In this document: positions 48,866 to 59,854 of the stretch, piece by piece
How the letters are laid out: each line of letters starts with the position of its first letter
Numbering within the stretch: the stretch's first letter is position 1
NCBI GenBank assembly: GCA_011009095.1
Contig: VTPC01089974.1
Span: 1-64,000, forward strand
DNA from: Ignelater luminosus
Lineage: Eukaryota > Arthropoda > Insecta > Coleoptera > Elateridae
DNA: 64,000 nt
Reading direction: 5' to 3'
Program-made: the position numbers and the translations under genes
Notes under the pieces: model-generated
Database searches by the model: none
What the model saw: only the letters and a program-made list of their open reading frames with translations
Told to the model about the DNA's origin: nothing

Positions 48866-49098
48866 TCATCAAAATATGTTGGAAGTAAATTGTTCTATAC
48901 ACTATTCTGCAATTCGGAACATTCTAGATGGTTAGATTCATGATCGACTATTAGAACATTTCGTTTGGCATAACTAAACTTCCATCGGTACTCCCCTCTG
49001 GCTTTTTCACTATACTGCACTTCGATAGTGTTGCTACCGGTACCGTCCTGCCAATCTTCTACTGTTTGTACTGCATGCTTAATCCATATGTTGCGCAA

Positions 49099-50357
49099 AA
49101 GTGAGAAAAGGTGAAAGATGATACTTATTCATTTTAAATTTTCGCAATTATTGATTATATTATAATCTTCTTAATAATCATTTGAAATGAATCTGGAACA
49201 ACTGACTGTCGCTAAGTGTATACTAAACCCCGCTTGGAAAACATTAGTTTTAGCATTAATTCAAGCCAAACCATAAAAAATTAATTCATTTCGACAGAAG
49301 ATTGTCATGAGATTTGGTGATGTTTTGGAAAGCTAGTTGTCTTAAAAATATGTACAAGTCTAATTAGTCTGAGACATTCAAATATTTATACATATAGAGA
49401 TTCATATCAATATTATGTACCGTTTATCTGTAAATTTCAAAGTTATCAATCGTTACATGGAGAAAGACCAATAGATTACATGCCTAATTAGGAAATATTT
49501 TAGAAAGCCTTGATGTCCCCACAGTTTAGAAGTGGTTGAGAGACTTTAAAGCTATTAAAAAATACACCCAAGATAAGTCACAATGTGGAAACCCACATTT
49601 GGCAACTAGAAGACTTCTAAAGAATCAAGAAACTGATAATGACGTGATGAATGATAGACGGCTTACTCTTAATGAACTGCCTACTCTAAAGTGCTCTGAG
49701 AGTATCTCTGGTATTTTTTAATGCGTGTTGCTAAAAAGTGACACCCCTTCTCTCGGAGTGCTTGAGAGCAGTCAGTCGAACACGCTATAAGATAACCTGT
49801 ATGTCTCATGTCTTACAGAGACAGTTTGCAGTTATTTGATGCATTTTAACTCTTTATAGAGTACGTACCGTTTTTACACTCGAATGATATATGCCAGTTT
49901 CTGAAATCGGTACGAAATACACTATACCGCACAGCAAACATATTAACCAAGCTTCGGAGAAAAAATATTATTAAGCAATAAAGAAGCCACTAGCCATGCA
50001 GAACAAGAGCAATAATAAGATCTCAGAAATTCCTCATATAGATTTTGTTGATCAATGCCCTACGATTTCCGTACAGCTTCGCAACGCACTGGACGTGGAG
50101 ATCATCGACAAAAGATAAACTAGTAAGTAAGCATCAGCAAAAGAATGTCACTTGAAATACAAAATATATTTTAGTTTTCAGATTAATTATACAGGTTTCC
50201 ATAGGAAAGTGTTACACATCTGAACCTTTGGGTTTGTGAGAGCATCTGATGCAATGGATAAAGAAGTTGGCCATAAAATGTTTCGAAACACGACAGAATT
50301 GAGCTGTCACATATAGCTTACTAGATATTAACAAAAAAAGTAAAACTAATTAAAATG
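49099..50357. other. no gene recognised
   Basis: A plus-strand frame at 49536-49721 shows helix-like content (DRRLTLNEL) that faintly recalls transposase DNA-binding domains, but there is too little to assign. The rest is AT-rich and featureless. Confidence 0.45.
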
Positions 50358-50359
50358 TA

Positions 50360-51286
50360 TGAGGTCTGTTCAAAAAGTATCGCGAATTTTGAATTTCCGC
50401 GGGTTACGTATATTCGATTTTCGATTTTTTTGTGGCGTTATGTTGGTACTCATGTCCCTCACTTATGTCGACAAGTTCGGCCATTTTGAATGTTTAGGTA
50501 ATTTTTGACAGCTGTTTTGCTTGGACGTGTTTTGGCTCATCTTTGATTTTTGCCTATTCCAAAAAATGAATCAAAGAATCTGTATCAGATTTTGTGCGAA
50601 AAACAAAATTAAGTACGCGGACGCATTCTGAATGTTGACTGTGGCATATGGTGAAGCTACCTTGGACCGAAGCAACGTTTATCGGTGGTACAAAATGTTC
50701 TCAGAGGGCCGAGAAGATGGTAACGACGAAGAGCGTGCTTTTGGTTTTGCTTACAGTTTTCTTCTATTGCAGGGGCGTGGTGCATCATGAGTTCTTGCCA
50801 CAGAGTAGAGCGGTCAATAAGGAATATTACCTGCAAGGTATGTGCAATTTGCGCGAAGCAATCCGCCAGAAACGCCCGGATTTGTGGAAGAACAAAAATT
50901 GGCTTTTGCACCATGATAACGCCCCTGCTCACACATCGTTGCTTGTGCGGGAATGTTTGGCCAAAAACAACACACTAATGATGCCGCAGCCACCTTATTC
51001 CTCAGACCTGGCCCCCTGTGACTTTTTCTTGTTCCCGAAACTGAAGAGGCCCATGAAAGGACGACGCTACGCTACGATTGAGGAGATAAAGACGGCATCG
51101 AAGGAGGAGCTGAACAAGATCACAAAAAATGATTTTTTGAAGTGCTTCGAGGATTGGAAAAAACGTTGGCACAAGTGTATAATATCTGATGGGGATTACT
51201 TTGAAGGGGACAAAATAGATATTCATGAATAAATAAATAATTTTTGAAAAAACACAAAATTCGCGATACTTTTTGAACAGACCTCG
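50360..51286 (+). mobile_element. mariner (family B), internally deleted
   Basis: The 31 bases just inside the first position, starting GAGGTCTGTTCAAAAAG, form a perfect inverted repeat with the other end. TA flanks the element (50358-50359 and 51287-51288). At 927 bp it is about 350 bp shorter than a usual mariner because the middle of the transposase is deleted. Its termini and protein differ from family A at 7105 and 35879, so it is a separate subfamily. Intact ends would allow mobilisation by a related transposase. Confidence 0.93.
50566..51232 (+). pseudogene. mariner transposase lacking the first catalytic region
   Basis: The N-terminal piece starts at the ATG at 50566 (MNQRICIRF). It has one in-frame TGA near 50629 where an Arg codon is likely, and continues through LDRSNVYRWYKMF, part of the helix-turn-helix region. 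Near 50730 it joins sequence in another frame, beginning LLTVFFYCRGVVHHEFLP. That frame continues to the second Asp in HHDNAPAHTS and the third in YSSDLAPCDFFLF (34 residues between, DD34D), ending at 51232. About 110-150 residues holding the linker and the first Asp are gone, so it cannot encode active enzyme. Confidence 0.9.
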
Positions 51287-51288
51287 TA

Positions 51289-54200
51289 TGTATGACAGCT
51301 GAGTTTAACGTGTGTACTAAACCATATATTTCACGAATAACATTTTGGTTTCTCAGATCCCAGAACAACGACACTATTTTATTGCACCCTGTATTAAAGT
51401 ATTTATTTTACAATATTTTATAGATGATTAATGTACTAATACTGTACTTACTAAATTTTCTTACGAAATTATCTTCATAACTAACATTTCAGACAAATAC
51501 CGTAATTAATCATTTGCAATTTCCCTTAAACATTTGTATTATCCACGTCTTCTGGAAAGTTAATGTCATATAAATATACAATACATCTTTGTAGACAATT
51601 AATCTTAAAAAGATGGTTTCACTCTTTAATACGTTAAACACTTTTGTGCTATGCTAAAAATGATAAAATTTGCTATTACCGACTACAGTTTTAACGTGGG
51701 TGGGGTCTAATAAAAGTTTGCCCATAAAACAACTGTATATAATTCTACGGCGGTGAATTAAAATAATTTTGATGGTGGTAACCCTTTTATAATCTTATTC
51801 ATGTCGTTCTACCTTTATTTTTATATGTCCATGAATGTTCAAACTACTGTGTTGAGTTCACGTCAAATAATTATTATGAATTATAAATGAAACAAGATCA
51901 TATCAGTAAGGTGCTTAGTTTTATATTTATTAGAAAAATTTTCCTTTTTTTTAATGTTTAATAAAAATGAAAGCACTTTACGAATATAAAAAACAAAAAG
52001 CAACAAGTAGATATCATTTGCTGTATGAGTTCTGCTAACGCGTTGAATAGTAATATAAAAAAAACCTAATAAAAATGTTGATATTGACTTTTAATTTAAA
52101 ACCAAGTTTGAAAATGTTATTAGTTTTAATAACAATTTTAAAGCGGTATAAACCGGCCTGATGTTAAATCAGTTTTATTTACAATATTTTCAACTCATGT
52201 TTCGCAATTTCTAATTTCTTTTAAAAAAAAGATAAAAAGTGTTTCAGTGACTTTGCTTTTCAGACGATTTTAGAAATGATTTCGAATGAATTTTAAATGA
52301 AAGCATCTTTTGCATATTTCTAGCTTCTTTCGAGAATTGAATTATACGGTAGCACTTTATTTATGATGTAAATAACGAAAATTATGATTTATTGTAACAT
52401 TTGTAAATGAAAGGATTCTAATTAAAAACAGAAAATGCTTTGCAGGAAATAAATAAAATGTTTTTCCATTACTTTATGAAGTTATTGATAATAAAACATT
52501 CAATAAATATAAGTGACTAATACTGTGTGGTACCTAAATTTTTATCTTTCATTAATTGCAATAAATTGTCTATGGCAGACGGAGCTTTAATACATTTTTT
52601 AGCAGACAAATTTGTGAATACTAATGTTATTTTAGAATTAGAACAAGTCCTTGAAATAACAATTTTGTAAGGTAAAGTCGCTCTTAAAATAAATCGGGTT
52701 AATTGTTTAATTAGGTACTTACGTTTATACTTAGCATAATGAAGGCAATTATACTAACATAACCTAAAAATGCTGAAGTAGATTCTGAATTTGTTGGGAG
52801 TACAAATACGCTTCATTTATTATTATACCTTTATTTAATAATGTTAAAACGTTACATAATCATTTAACTACCACTAGCTTTGAACAACAAGGTAGTTCAC
52901 TTAATAAATTTAGATTAAATTGTTTTTGGTAACCAAGATTTCTGCAATTTCGAATAATGCTAAGTTTTAGGACCTATTTATATTACAAATTAAGTTTTCT
53001 AATAAGTTTATTTATTATTTTCAAGCTAAATAAATGCGTATCTTTAAATATTGTGCTTCCAAAGCTCACAGTAAGTTTGAAAAAGAAACACAAAAATATA
53101 TTTATGAAATTCAAGCAGGGAAAGCACAGACATCTGATATCACCAAACAGATTCTCTTAAAGAATATTACTGTGGTACGATAAAAATGTAAACTCAAAGA
53201 ATTCTGACATCTTTATAAATTCACTACATTCAGTAAATTTTTGTGCGTCAAAAAAAAGATTTATGAGATAAGTAGCCGTGAATTTTACTACTTCATAAGC
53301 AAAAAAATAAATATGATAAAAAAGCACATTTCGCCTTTCAACAAGTAGAACTACAAAAAAAAACTTTATACATCTCAAAGCAAATAATATATACCTGTAT
53401 AGTGCAGGCTAACTATGTACAGTTAGGAAATATTTAGTTTTCTATATTAAAGTTCCTCTATCTTATGTTTAATCCTGGATTAAACGGATTATTTCGTTCC
53501 AGTACAACAAATTTCCAAATTTCGATAAAATACAATCTTTCCTATAAAAGTAATATTTCAACGCAAATTATTATAGTTTTATAGGTCATTTGCAACACAT
53601 TAAAAACCTTGACAAGGCAACAGAAAAAGTGTATCACCTTACACAATACGAGAAGATAAAATTACTATATAGTTTACGTTGTTAGAAAGATAAGCTAGAA
53701 TTATAAAAATTGCAAATTGCAGAATTGTATATTTTTATTGTTACCTAGATTTGTAAAATGTATTGTTTTCATATTTATTGTTGTGTCTACTAACTTAAAA
53801 TATATAATTAGGAAATTTGGAAACTTAATAAACAGTATAATCATTCAATTGGTTTTACTCACTATAAATGTAGTAGCTGCTCTTAAGTCTTTTAATGAGC
53901 ATAATTGGACCATGAAACTGTGGTCCAGGCTATATATAACCAAACGGGGTTAGCCCTAAAAAGCTAATCTCACCACCACAACTTGCCCCCTATGACTGCA
54001 AACTTGTTCACGTATTTGTCAGTAAAACAAGCTTAAGTTATCGTTAGATACCAAATTTTCTGTAACTCGGTAGATTTCTAAAAAGTCTTAAAATTAAAAG
54101 AAGCATAATTGTTTAGGCAGATGTGTAATTATATATATTTAGAAATAAAAGTCATTTTTTAAACTAAAACCGATTATCTCCTAATTTCGATTTTCAAGAA

Positions 54201-54408
54201 GTTTTTTGTTTCTTCTTCTGACTGCTGATAAGTGATAATAAACACAAGCACCCTGCGTGAGTAGTAAATCTTAGTCTACAAAATATATTTCGGATGGAAA
54301 GCTGAAGGTCGTTGTAAGTTCGGTGAGCGAGCGCAATGTTCTGTGGTAATTCTGAGCTAGTACAGAAAAAGCGCTAGTAAGGTTATGTTAGGGGTTCCGC
54401 TAAAGTAT
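51289..54408. other. no gene recognised
   Basis: About 3.1 kb of AT-rich DNA. ACCCTGTA near 51387 resembles a Tc1-type end without an identifiable partner. A small hairpin (TTGGACCA and TGGTCCAG) lies at about 53905-53930. The open frames in this stretch are AT-rich and unsupported. Confidence 0.5.
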
Positions 54409-54476
54409 ACTGTTTCGGAATTTGCCTTTGCATTAACTAAGGAAAACCACGGCAAAACTATAGTGAGAGCAGTTGG
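54409..54476 (-). repeat. diverged copy of the CCACGG repeat motif
   Basis: Read on the plus strand, ACTGTTTCGG, ATTTGCCT, TTAACTAAGGAAAACCACGG and GTGAGAGCAGT align in order with the reverse complement of 25952-26016 (ACTGTTCCGG, ATTTGCCT, GGGGAAACCACGGAAAACCC, GTGAGAACAGT). The two sites therefore share ancestry, in opposite orientations. The following ATCTCCCGAATGCG (about 54496) also recalls a dispersed insect repeat I know from memory. Confidence 0.6.
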
Positions 54477-56233
54477 CCCGAAAAATAATTCCTGAATCTC
54501 CCGAATGCGACCGTAATGCGAAGACCGCTAATTACATCGCTCTGTAATAATCTTACGGAGATGAGTAAATAAAATCCTTATGGATGGCTTATCTATATAC
54601 AAGGGCGGTCGGGTTGTCGGCAAATCCTGAGGACACAGGGGTATTTCTTTCTTCCATCGTCCTGCACACGAATCGACTTTGCATGAATTTGAGAATCTCT
54701 ACCCGGTCACACACTTCCTTCAAGGAATAGAAGCATTCCAGGTAGAGGATTTTCTAGAAAATTTGCCCTTCATTCGAAGTCTAACGATTGAATATGGTAG
54801 CGCGATGGCGAGAATTGTCAATCGATAGTCAATAACGTTTATGTTGAAAGTTTTGTAGGTAGGTATGTAACAAGGTTTGGAACAAAGGACGAAGCTGCTG
54901 AATGATGTTTGGGCAGTGCTTCAACTTGTAGCAAATATTTTAACATGAAAGCAAAAGCTGAAAGTGATACCGAGATTTTGATTGATAGCGAAAATTGGCG
55001 GTCTGAGCCTCATAGTTCTAGACGGACAACTTTGGAGTCAAATCTGACTGACATAAAGATGTACATTTCTTGCAGATTCTGCTTGATTCTTCACGTTCAA
55101 AACCAAGCCTTTAGTCGCCCAAATTCAAATGCCAAAAGTCTCAATCCTTCAGCAGACCCGAAAAAAGGTAAAAGATCAATAAAAAGATCAAATGGATGAA
55201 CAATGATGGTACGTCGGTTTGCAGCATGTAGACCCTGGACAATCCGCGGTGTTCTCACGCGCAATGTTGTCAGACGGACAGATAACTGGACCAAAGAAAA
55301 ACGGTCTCGACGGCTCGGAGCTAATAAACAAGCCAGTCGTGCCAGATTTTGTTCAAGACCTGCTGGATGTCCAGAAACGTGTCCTTTACGCAGCCTCGGA
55401 AGTTGAAGGTATTGTGGTGTTTTGTCGGTATGAAGATGAAAAACAGCGCCTGTGATAGATTTAATAGGACGGAATTCAGTCTGCGGAGGAAGTTCTATGT
55501 TAATGTTTTATTGTATGTTTTATTGTATGTTTTTTATATTATTTGTTCTAAAAGACTAATCATTATAAGCATAATTAGCAGCAAAAACAAGAAGAATATG
55601 AATAAATAAATAAATAAATAAATAAATAAATGACGTTGAGAAGGGCAATGAGACTTGTTGAACCTGAAGGTGGTTTAAAGGAAACAATGATGGCTGTTGC
55701 TCCCTTCCAAGCCGTGAGAAAGTATCTATAGCGGAGACAACAATTAAGCATGAAAGTAAGGAGAGCGATAGCTCCTAGTAAGGGGTGCGTTTGCCATCGC
55801 GCTTGGAGATTAGAGGAAACAGATAAGAATACCGATCACGTGACCGGTTTCACATTAAACGATGCCAAACTAATTTGGAGAAGTTTGCAATCAGCTGATC
55901 ATTGTACACTTAAACCAAGCAGTAAACAAACCAGTGTAGAGCTTGTTTTCAAATATAAGGGACAACTTTACATAAAAAAATACACCCAATGCAAAAATAC
56001 GTTATAGCAACGCAGGAAAATTATCAAGGTTAGAAATGAAGCTAATTCCTTCGCTGATGAACTGATGAACAGCTGATGACGGTGGCGCATGCCTGGTCCA
56101 CAATGCTCATGGCTGCCCTTTGCAGTACTTCGAGCACATTGAGAATGCTCGATTTTATTTGATCTGCGACAATCGGTGATTCCAAACTCTACAGATACTT
56201 GTCCGAGCACGATGGCAAACGCTTTCGATGTAC
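54477..56233. other. no gene recognised; several unassigned open frames
   Basis: Plus-strand frames at 54909-55199, 55219-55455 and 55750-56007 have more balanced composition than the surrounding DNA (for example VVPDFVQDLLDVQKRVLYAA), but I cannot assign them. An AATA tetranucleotide run occupies 55600-55631. The part from about 56000 to 56233 is the minus-strand continuation of a chimeric frame discussed in the findings. Confidence 0.4.
55600..55631. repeat. (AATA)n microsatellite, about 8 units
   Basis: An uninterrupted tetranucleotide run of AATA, beginning after GAATATG and ending before TGACG. Confidence 0.95.
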
Positions 56234-56458
56234 ACAGTTGTGTCTTTTGACCTTTTCGCTTTCCCATAATTAAAAATATTAAAATAATCTTTTGTTGGAA
56301 ATATAAACTTCCCAAAAGAAATAAAGATATCCACAATAACTAGTATTATCCAAGAACTACACAAATGTAAAACTTGAGCTAGAGGGATGTCATCACCATT
56401 GAGGTTACCTAAATATAAAATAAGATAACACGTAAAATGAGTAAGTATGACTAACATA
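56234..56458 (-). repeat. inverted copy of the Mutator-like gene 5' end (225 bp)
   Basis: This is the reverse complement of 58474-58698 over 225 bases with no difference that I could see. It comprises upstream sequence and the first 11 codons of the Mutator-like gene (MGKRKGQKTQL). Outside the segment the two contexts are unrelated. On the minus strand the frame continues beyond the breakpoint into unrelated sequence as far as 55968. Confidence 0.9.
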
Positions 56459-57882
56459 TGGCAAACGCACCCAAGGAATTTGTCTTCCGGGTGGAGTTCT
56501 TGTTAGATGCTAAAACTTTAGAATTGAATTTATAATATTCGGCAGGAAGTCGGCGGCATCTGGAGGAACGCGAAGGCATAGGGAACAATTTCTAGGTTGA
56601 GATGAAGTTTGATTTAATTTATACTGTGCAAATTGTTCTGAAGCAACGGACCAAATAAAATTATCTTAAAGTAGTTTACAATAAAAGTACCTGATTAGAA
56701 TGTCGCAACTACATATAAGTAATGGAGGATGAAAAACATTGCTATAAAATGCGTATAGATGATCAAATTACTAGTCTTTGCTTAAATGTACACAGACCGC
56801 CTATTAAAGCAACCAGTTTGAATTCTTCTCGAGTGATATAGCAGCTTTGTAGTAACCATAAAAACACATCCGTTGCTAGTCGGACTCGCTGCAATTTAAG
56901 TTTTTTTGTTTGGAGGGAAATAATTATAGCATTTATGTGGTTCACAGCTGCAGTTTTAGAGGTCAAGGTAAAATAATAGAATAACAAGGAAATGCGTCTT
57001 GGCGAAGCGTTTGACTCAATTAAAATTATCGATTCTCTTATTTTGCACCCGGGTTGCATAGCATTCTTGTAGGTATGACGCTAAAAGAGTAATAGAAACG
57101 TTTGAGCTGATAACAGAATGGTGGGCGTCGATATTATTTTGCTGACAGAAAGAAATCTCTCGCTTGAGCGACTATTGGCGTTGTTCCAGTCTTTTGCTTT
57201 CTAGATATCGACATCTGTTTGTTTCAAAAAAGTGCATTTGGACGCACCAAGATGATTTATGCAGAGAGTAAAGTAGTAGTAATTTTTTTTATTTACACAG
57301 AATATACAATTACAATTTACCTCGATTTCTTCGAACCAATAAAACTGCTAAATTACTTATCAACCATCTTGGTAACTGTGGTCTTACCATTAAGATCGGC
57401 AGTTAGCTAGTGGTAAGACGGTCTTACCAAGACCTCTGTAACTACTTTTTGCAAATTCTTAAGTAATGCTTGTCTTGTTTATATTTAATTAAATAGAATA
57501 CAGCTCTGCAGTTGTCATATTATCAATACCTTGATATTTACCTAACGCAGCAATTGTTCTAGGATATCTGTTAACTTGTCAGTAACTACAGTAACGCCTG
57601 AAAGGAGTTTCTCAAAACTTAAACTTATTAAAAACTGCTTAAGAAGTATCATATGAGATCGATTAGCCAAAATTACAAACCCTACACTAGGTCGAGGAAT
57701 TTGCCAAGAAAAGTAAAACTTCTATGAATTTACATTGTTTTTAATTTTAGTAGTCTCTTTCTGTTGTTTCTTTTCGAATTCTTGGAATATAATATTTATC
57801 TGTGTTTTATCAGTTATCTATGTATTAATTAAAATATTGTTTTTAAAGGAGGCAAAGAGGTATAGTGTTTAGTTAGCGTAGG
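56459..57882. other. no gene recognised
   Basis: Spacer between the two inverted Mutator-like fragments. A short cluster of GGTCTTACC/GGTAAGAC repeats lies at 57378-57432. No coding family is recognised. Confidence 0.45.
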
Positions 57883-58069
57883 TTGCAGCTTCTTCCATCT
57901 TCAACAGTGCAGCTTTTTCCCAGCGTTTACTAACAAGTACGTGATGATAATTGTATGTCTTTTCGCCCATGCTCGGAACATCAATAGTGGACAGAAGTTC
58001 TTCTAGATTATAGTAACCACATCCAATGCTCATTATACCCTCGACAGCAGCTGTATTAATATCCATATC
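57883..58069 (-). repeat. inverted copy of an internal Mutator-like exon segment (187 bp)
   Basis: This is the reverse complement of 59370-59556 with three substitutions and no indel. It encodes DINTAAVEGIMSIGCGY through LLKMEEAA. The copy ends abruptly at both sides, where the frame runs into unrelated codons and a stop (AATYAN). Its order relative to 56234-56458 is not that of a simple inverted duplication. Confidence 0.9.
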
Positions 58070-59854
58070 ATTTTGGATTTTATTTTATAACTATAAAATC
58101 GTTAAATATCTAAGTGCAAAATGGGTAATCGTAAGAATCGGAATCTCGTCCAAAATAAACGCAAACAGAATAAGCACTGGAATAATTTGTGAAAATTTTA
58201 TTATTTAGTAATTAAATTTATATTCCATAATATTATAGAGCGGTATTAAAATGTTATACACTACAAAAGTACAAATTCAGATGTTAGACCCTATAATATA
58301 AAATGCAATACTTAGCGATATAGAGAGCGTGCTAGACAAATAGAGAAGTTCTACATAATGGAGCTGTAAGATTTTTATCATTGATATCCAATATTTAAGA
58401 TTAGCAAACTCTCATACAGAGTTCAGCATCACCAAATTGTTACGAAATACAATGCATAGAATGCATATTTAATTATGTTAGTCATACTTACTCATTTTAC
58501 GTGTTATCTTATTTTATATTTAGGTAACCTCAATGGTGATGACATCCCTCTAGCTCAAGTTTTACATTTGTGTAGTTCTTGGATAATACTAGTTATTGTG
58601 GATATCTTTATTTCTTTTGGGAAGTTTATATTTCCAACAAAAGATTATTTTAATATTTTTAATTATGGGAAAGCGAAAAGGTCAAAAGACACAACTGTTT
58701 CTTAGTGCTAAGCGCAAAAAGTGTCAAAATTTGCAAAACTATAACAGGTAATATAAATGAAATTCCATTTCACACAAATATTTAGTAATTCGCGTTTATT
58801 ATACGAAGGTGCAGAAAAACCGACTTACTATATGCATCAAAAGCCAGTAAAGCTTCTCATTTATTACCAGCAAGCAATCAGGAGTGGTAAGTAAGCTTCA
58901 ATTCAATGACTTCATTCCTATAAGTAGATATTATTATACGTATATATTGGACGCCATTTTCCAATATCTTCATACGATGTGTCCCCGGATAAAGAAATAT
59001 TGAAGAGTCAGCTTTGCCTTCATATATATCTATGAAAAATCAAGAAATAGAACAGGACGTACATTTAATAGCTAATGAGTGAGTTGTGATAAGAAACACA
59101 TATTGAAGAAATTTAATAAAGATTGATAATTCTGCTGAATTTTAGGAGTAACGATACATCATCTACTACAATGGTAGAAGTTTTAACAAATACACCACAA
59201 AAATTTCCAAACACTCAATTCAAATAAATGAGCGCGGTGCACTTTACTACGAAACCTTCAATTTGTCGGTGAACGTAAAAACGGTTTAAATTCGATCTTC
59301 CAGGTGCACTGTAATATGTGCAATGCTAATTATAAGATTTCTACCAATCAAAAATTTCATAACGATACTGATATAGATATTAATACAGCTGCTGTCGAGG
59401 GTATAATGAGCATTGGATGTGGTTACTATAATCTAGAAGAACTTCTGTCCACTATTGATGTTCCGAGCATGAGCGAAAAGACATACAATTATCATCACGT
59501 ACTTGTTAGTAAAGGCTGGGAAAAAGCTGCACTGTTGAAGATGGAAGAAGCTGCAAGAAAGGAAGCAGACTTTGCCAGAGAGCGGGGTCCCGTAGACAAA
59601 AATGGAATTCCTTGCATTACGGTTGTTGCAGATGGGTTGGTTCAAGCGTAGCTATCGTACAAATTACAATGCACTTTCTGTTTGGTGAAGTATTATACCT
59701 TAGAGTGAAAAACAAATATTATAGTATCTGCATAAGTGCAGAACGTAATAATGAAACTCCTAAAACACATGTTTGCTTCAGAAATTTTACTGGCTCGTCA
59801 ACCAGTATGGAATCTACCATACTATTTGAAGGTTTCAAACACAGTTTGTCTATA

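Larger units (their letters stand above)
46190..49098 (-). pseudogene. unrecognised reading frame split by a LINE insertion
   Basis: Two coding pieces on the minus strand belong together. The upstream piece (49098-48866) includes EDWQDGTGSNTIEVQY and KFSYAKRNVLIVDHESNHL. The downstream piece (46811-46586) includes YFDELADFKSKIQKKL and FLVSHTAVIGFDLVGVIY. Removing the LINE at 46812-48865 and one 12-bp target copy makes them continue in one frame through LLPTYFDELADF, with one in-frame TAG just upstream (after ELQNSV). Further downstream, worn sequence still reads like coding in places (MLESLAEHGLLLNSDYQKQL, about 46480). The amino-acid use looks genuine, but I do not recognise the family; it could be a host exon, a dispersed gene or part of another element. 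Confidence 0.5.

Noticed and set aside
54909-55455. Plus-strand frames with balanced composition
   Set aside because: No domain recognised and two frames overlap; kept only as unassigned sequence.
57378-57432. GGTCTTACC repeats as a regulatory site cluster
   Set aside because: Only three or four short words in both orientations with no conserved spacing.
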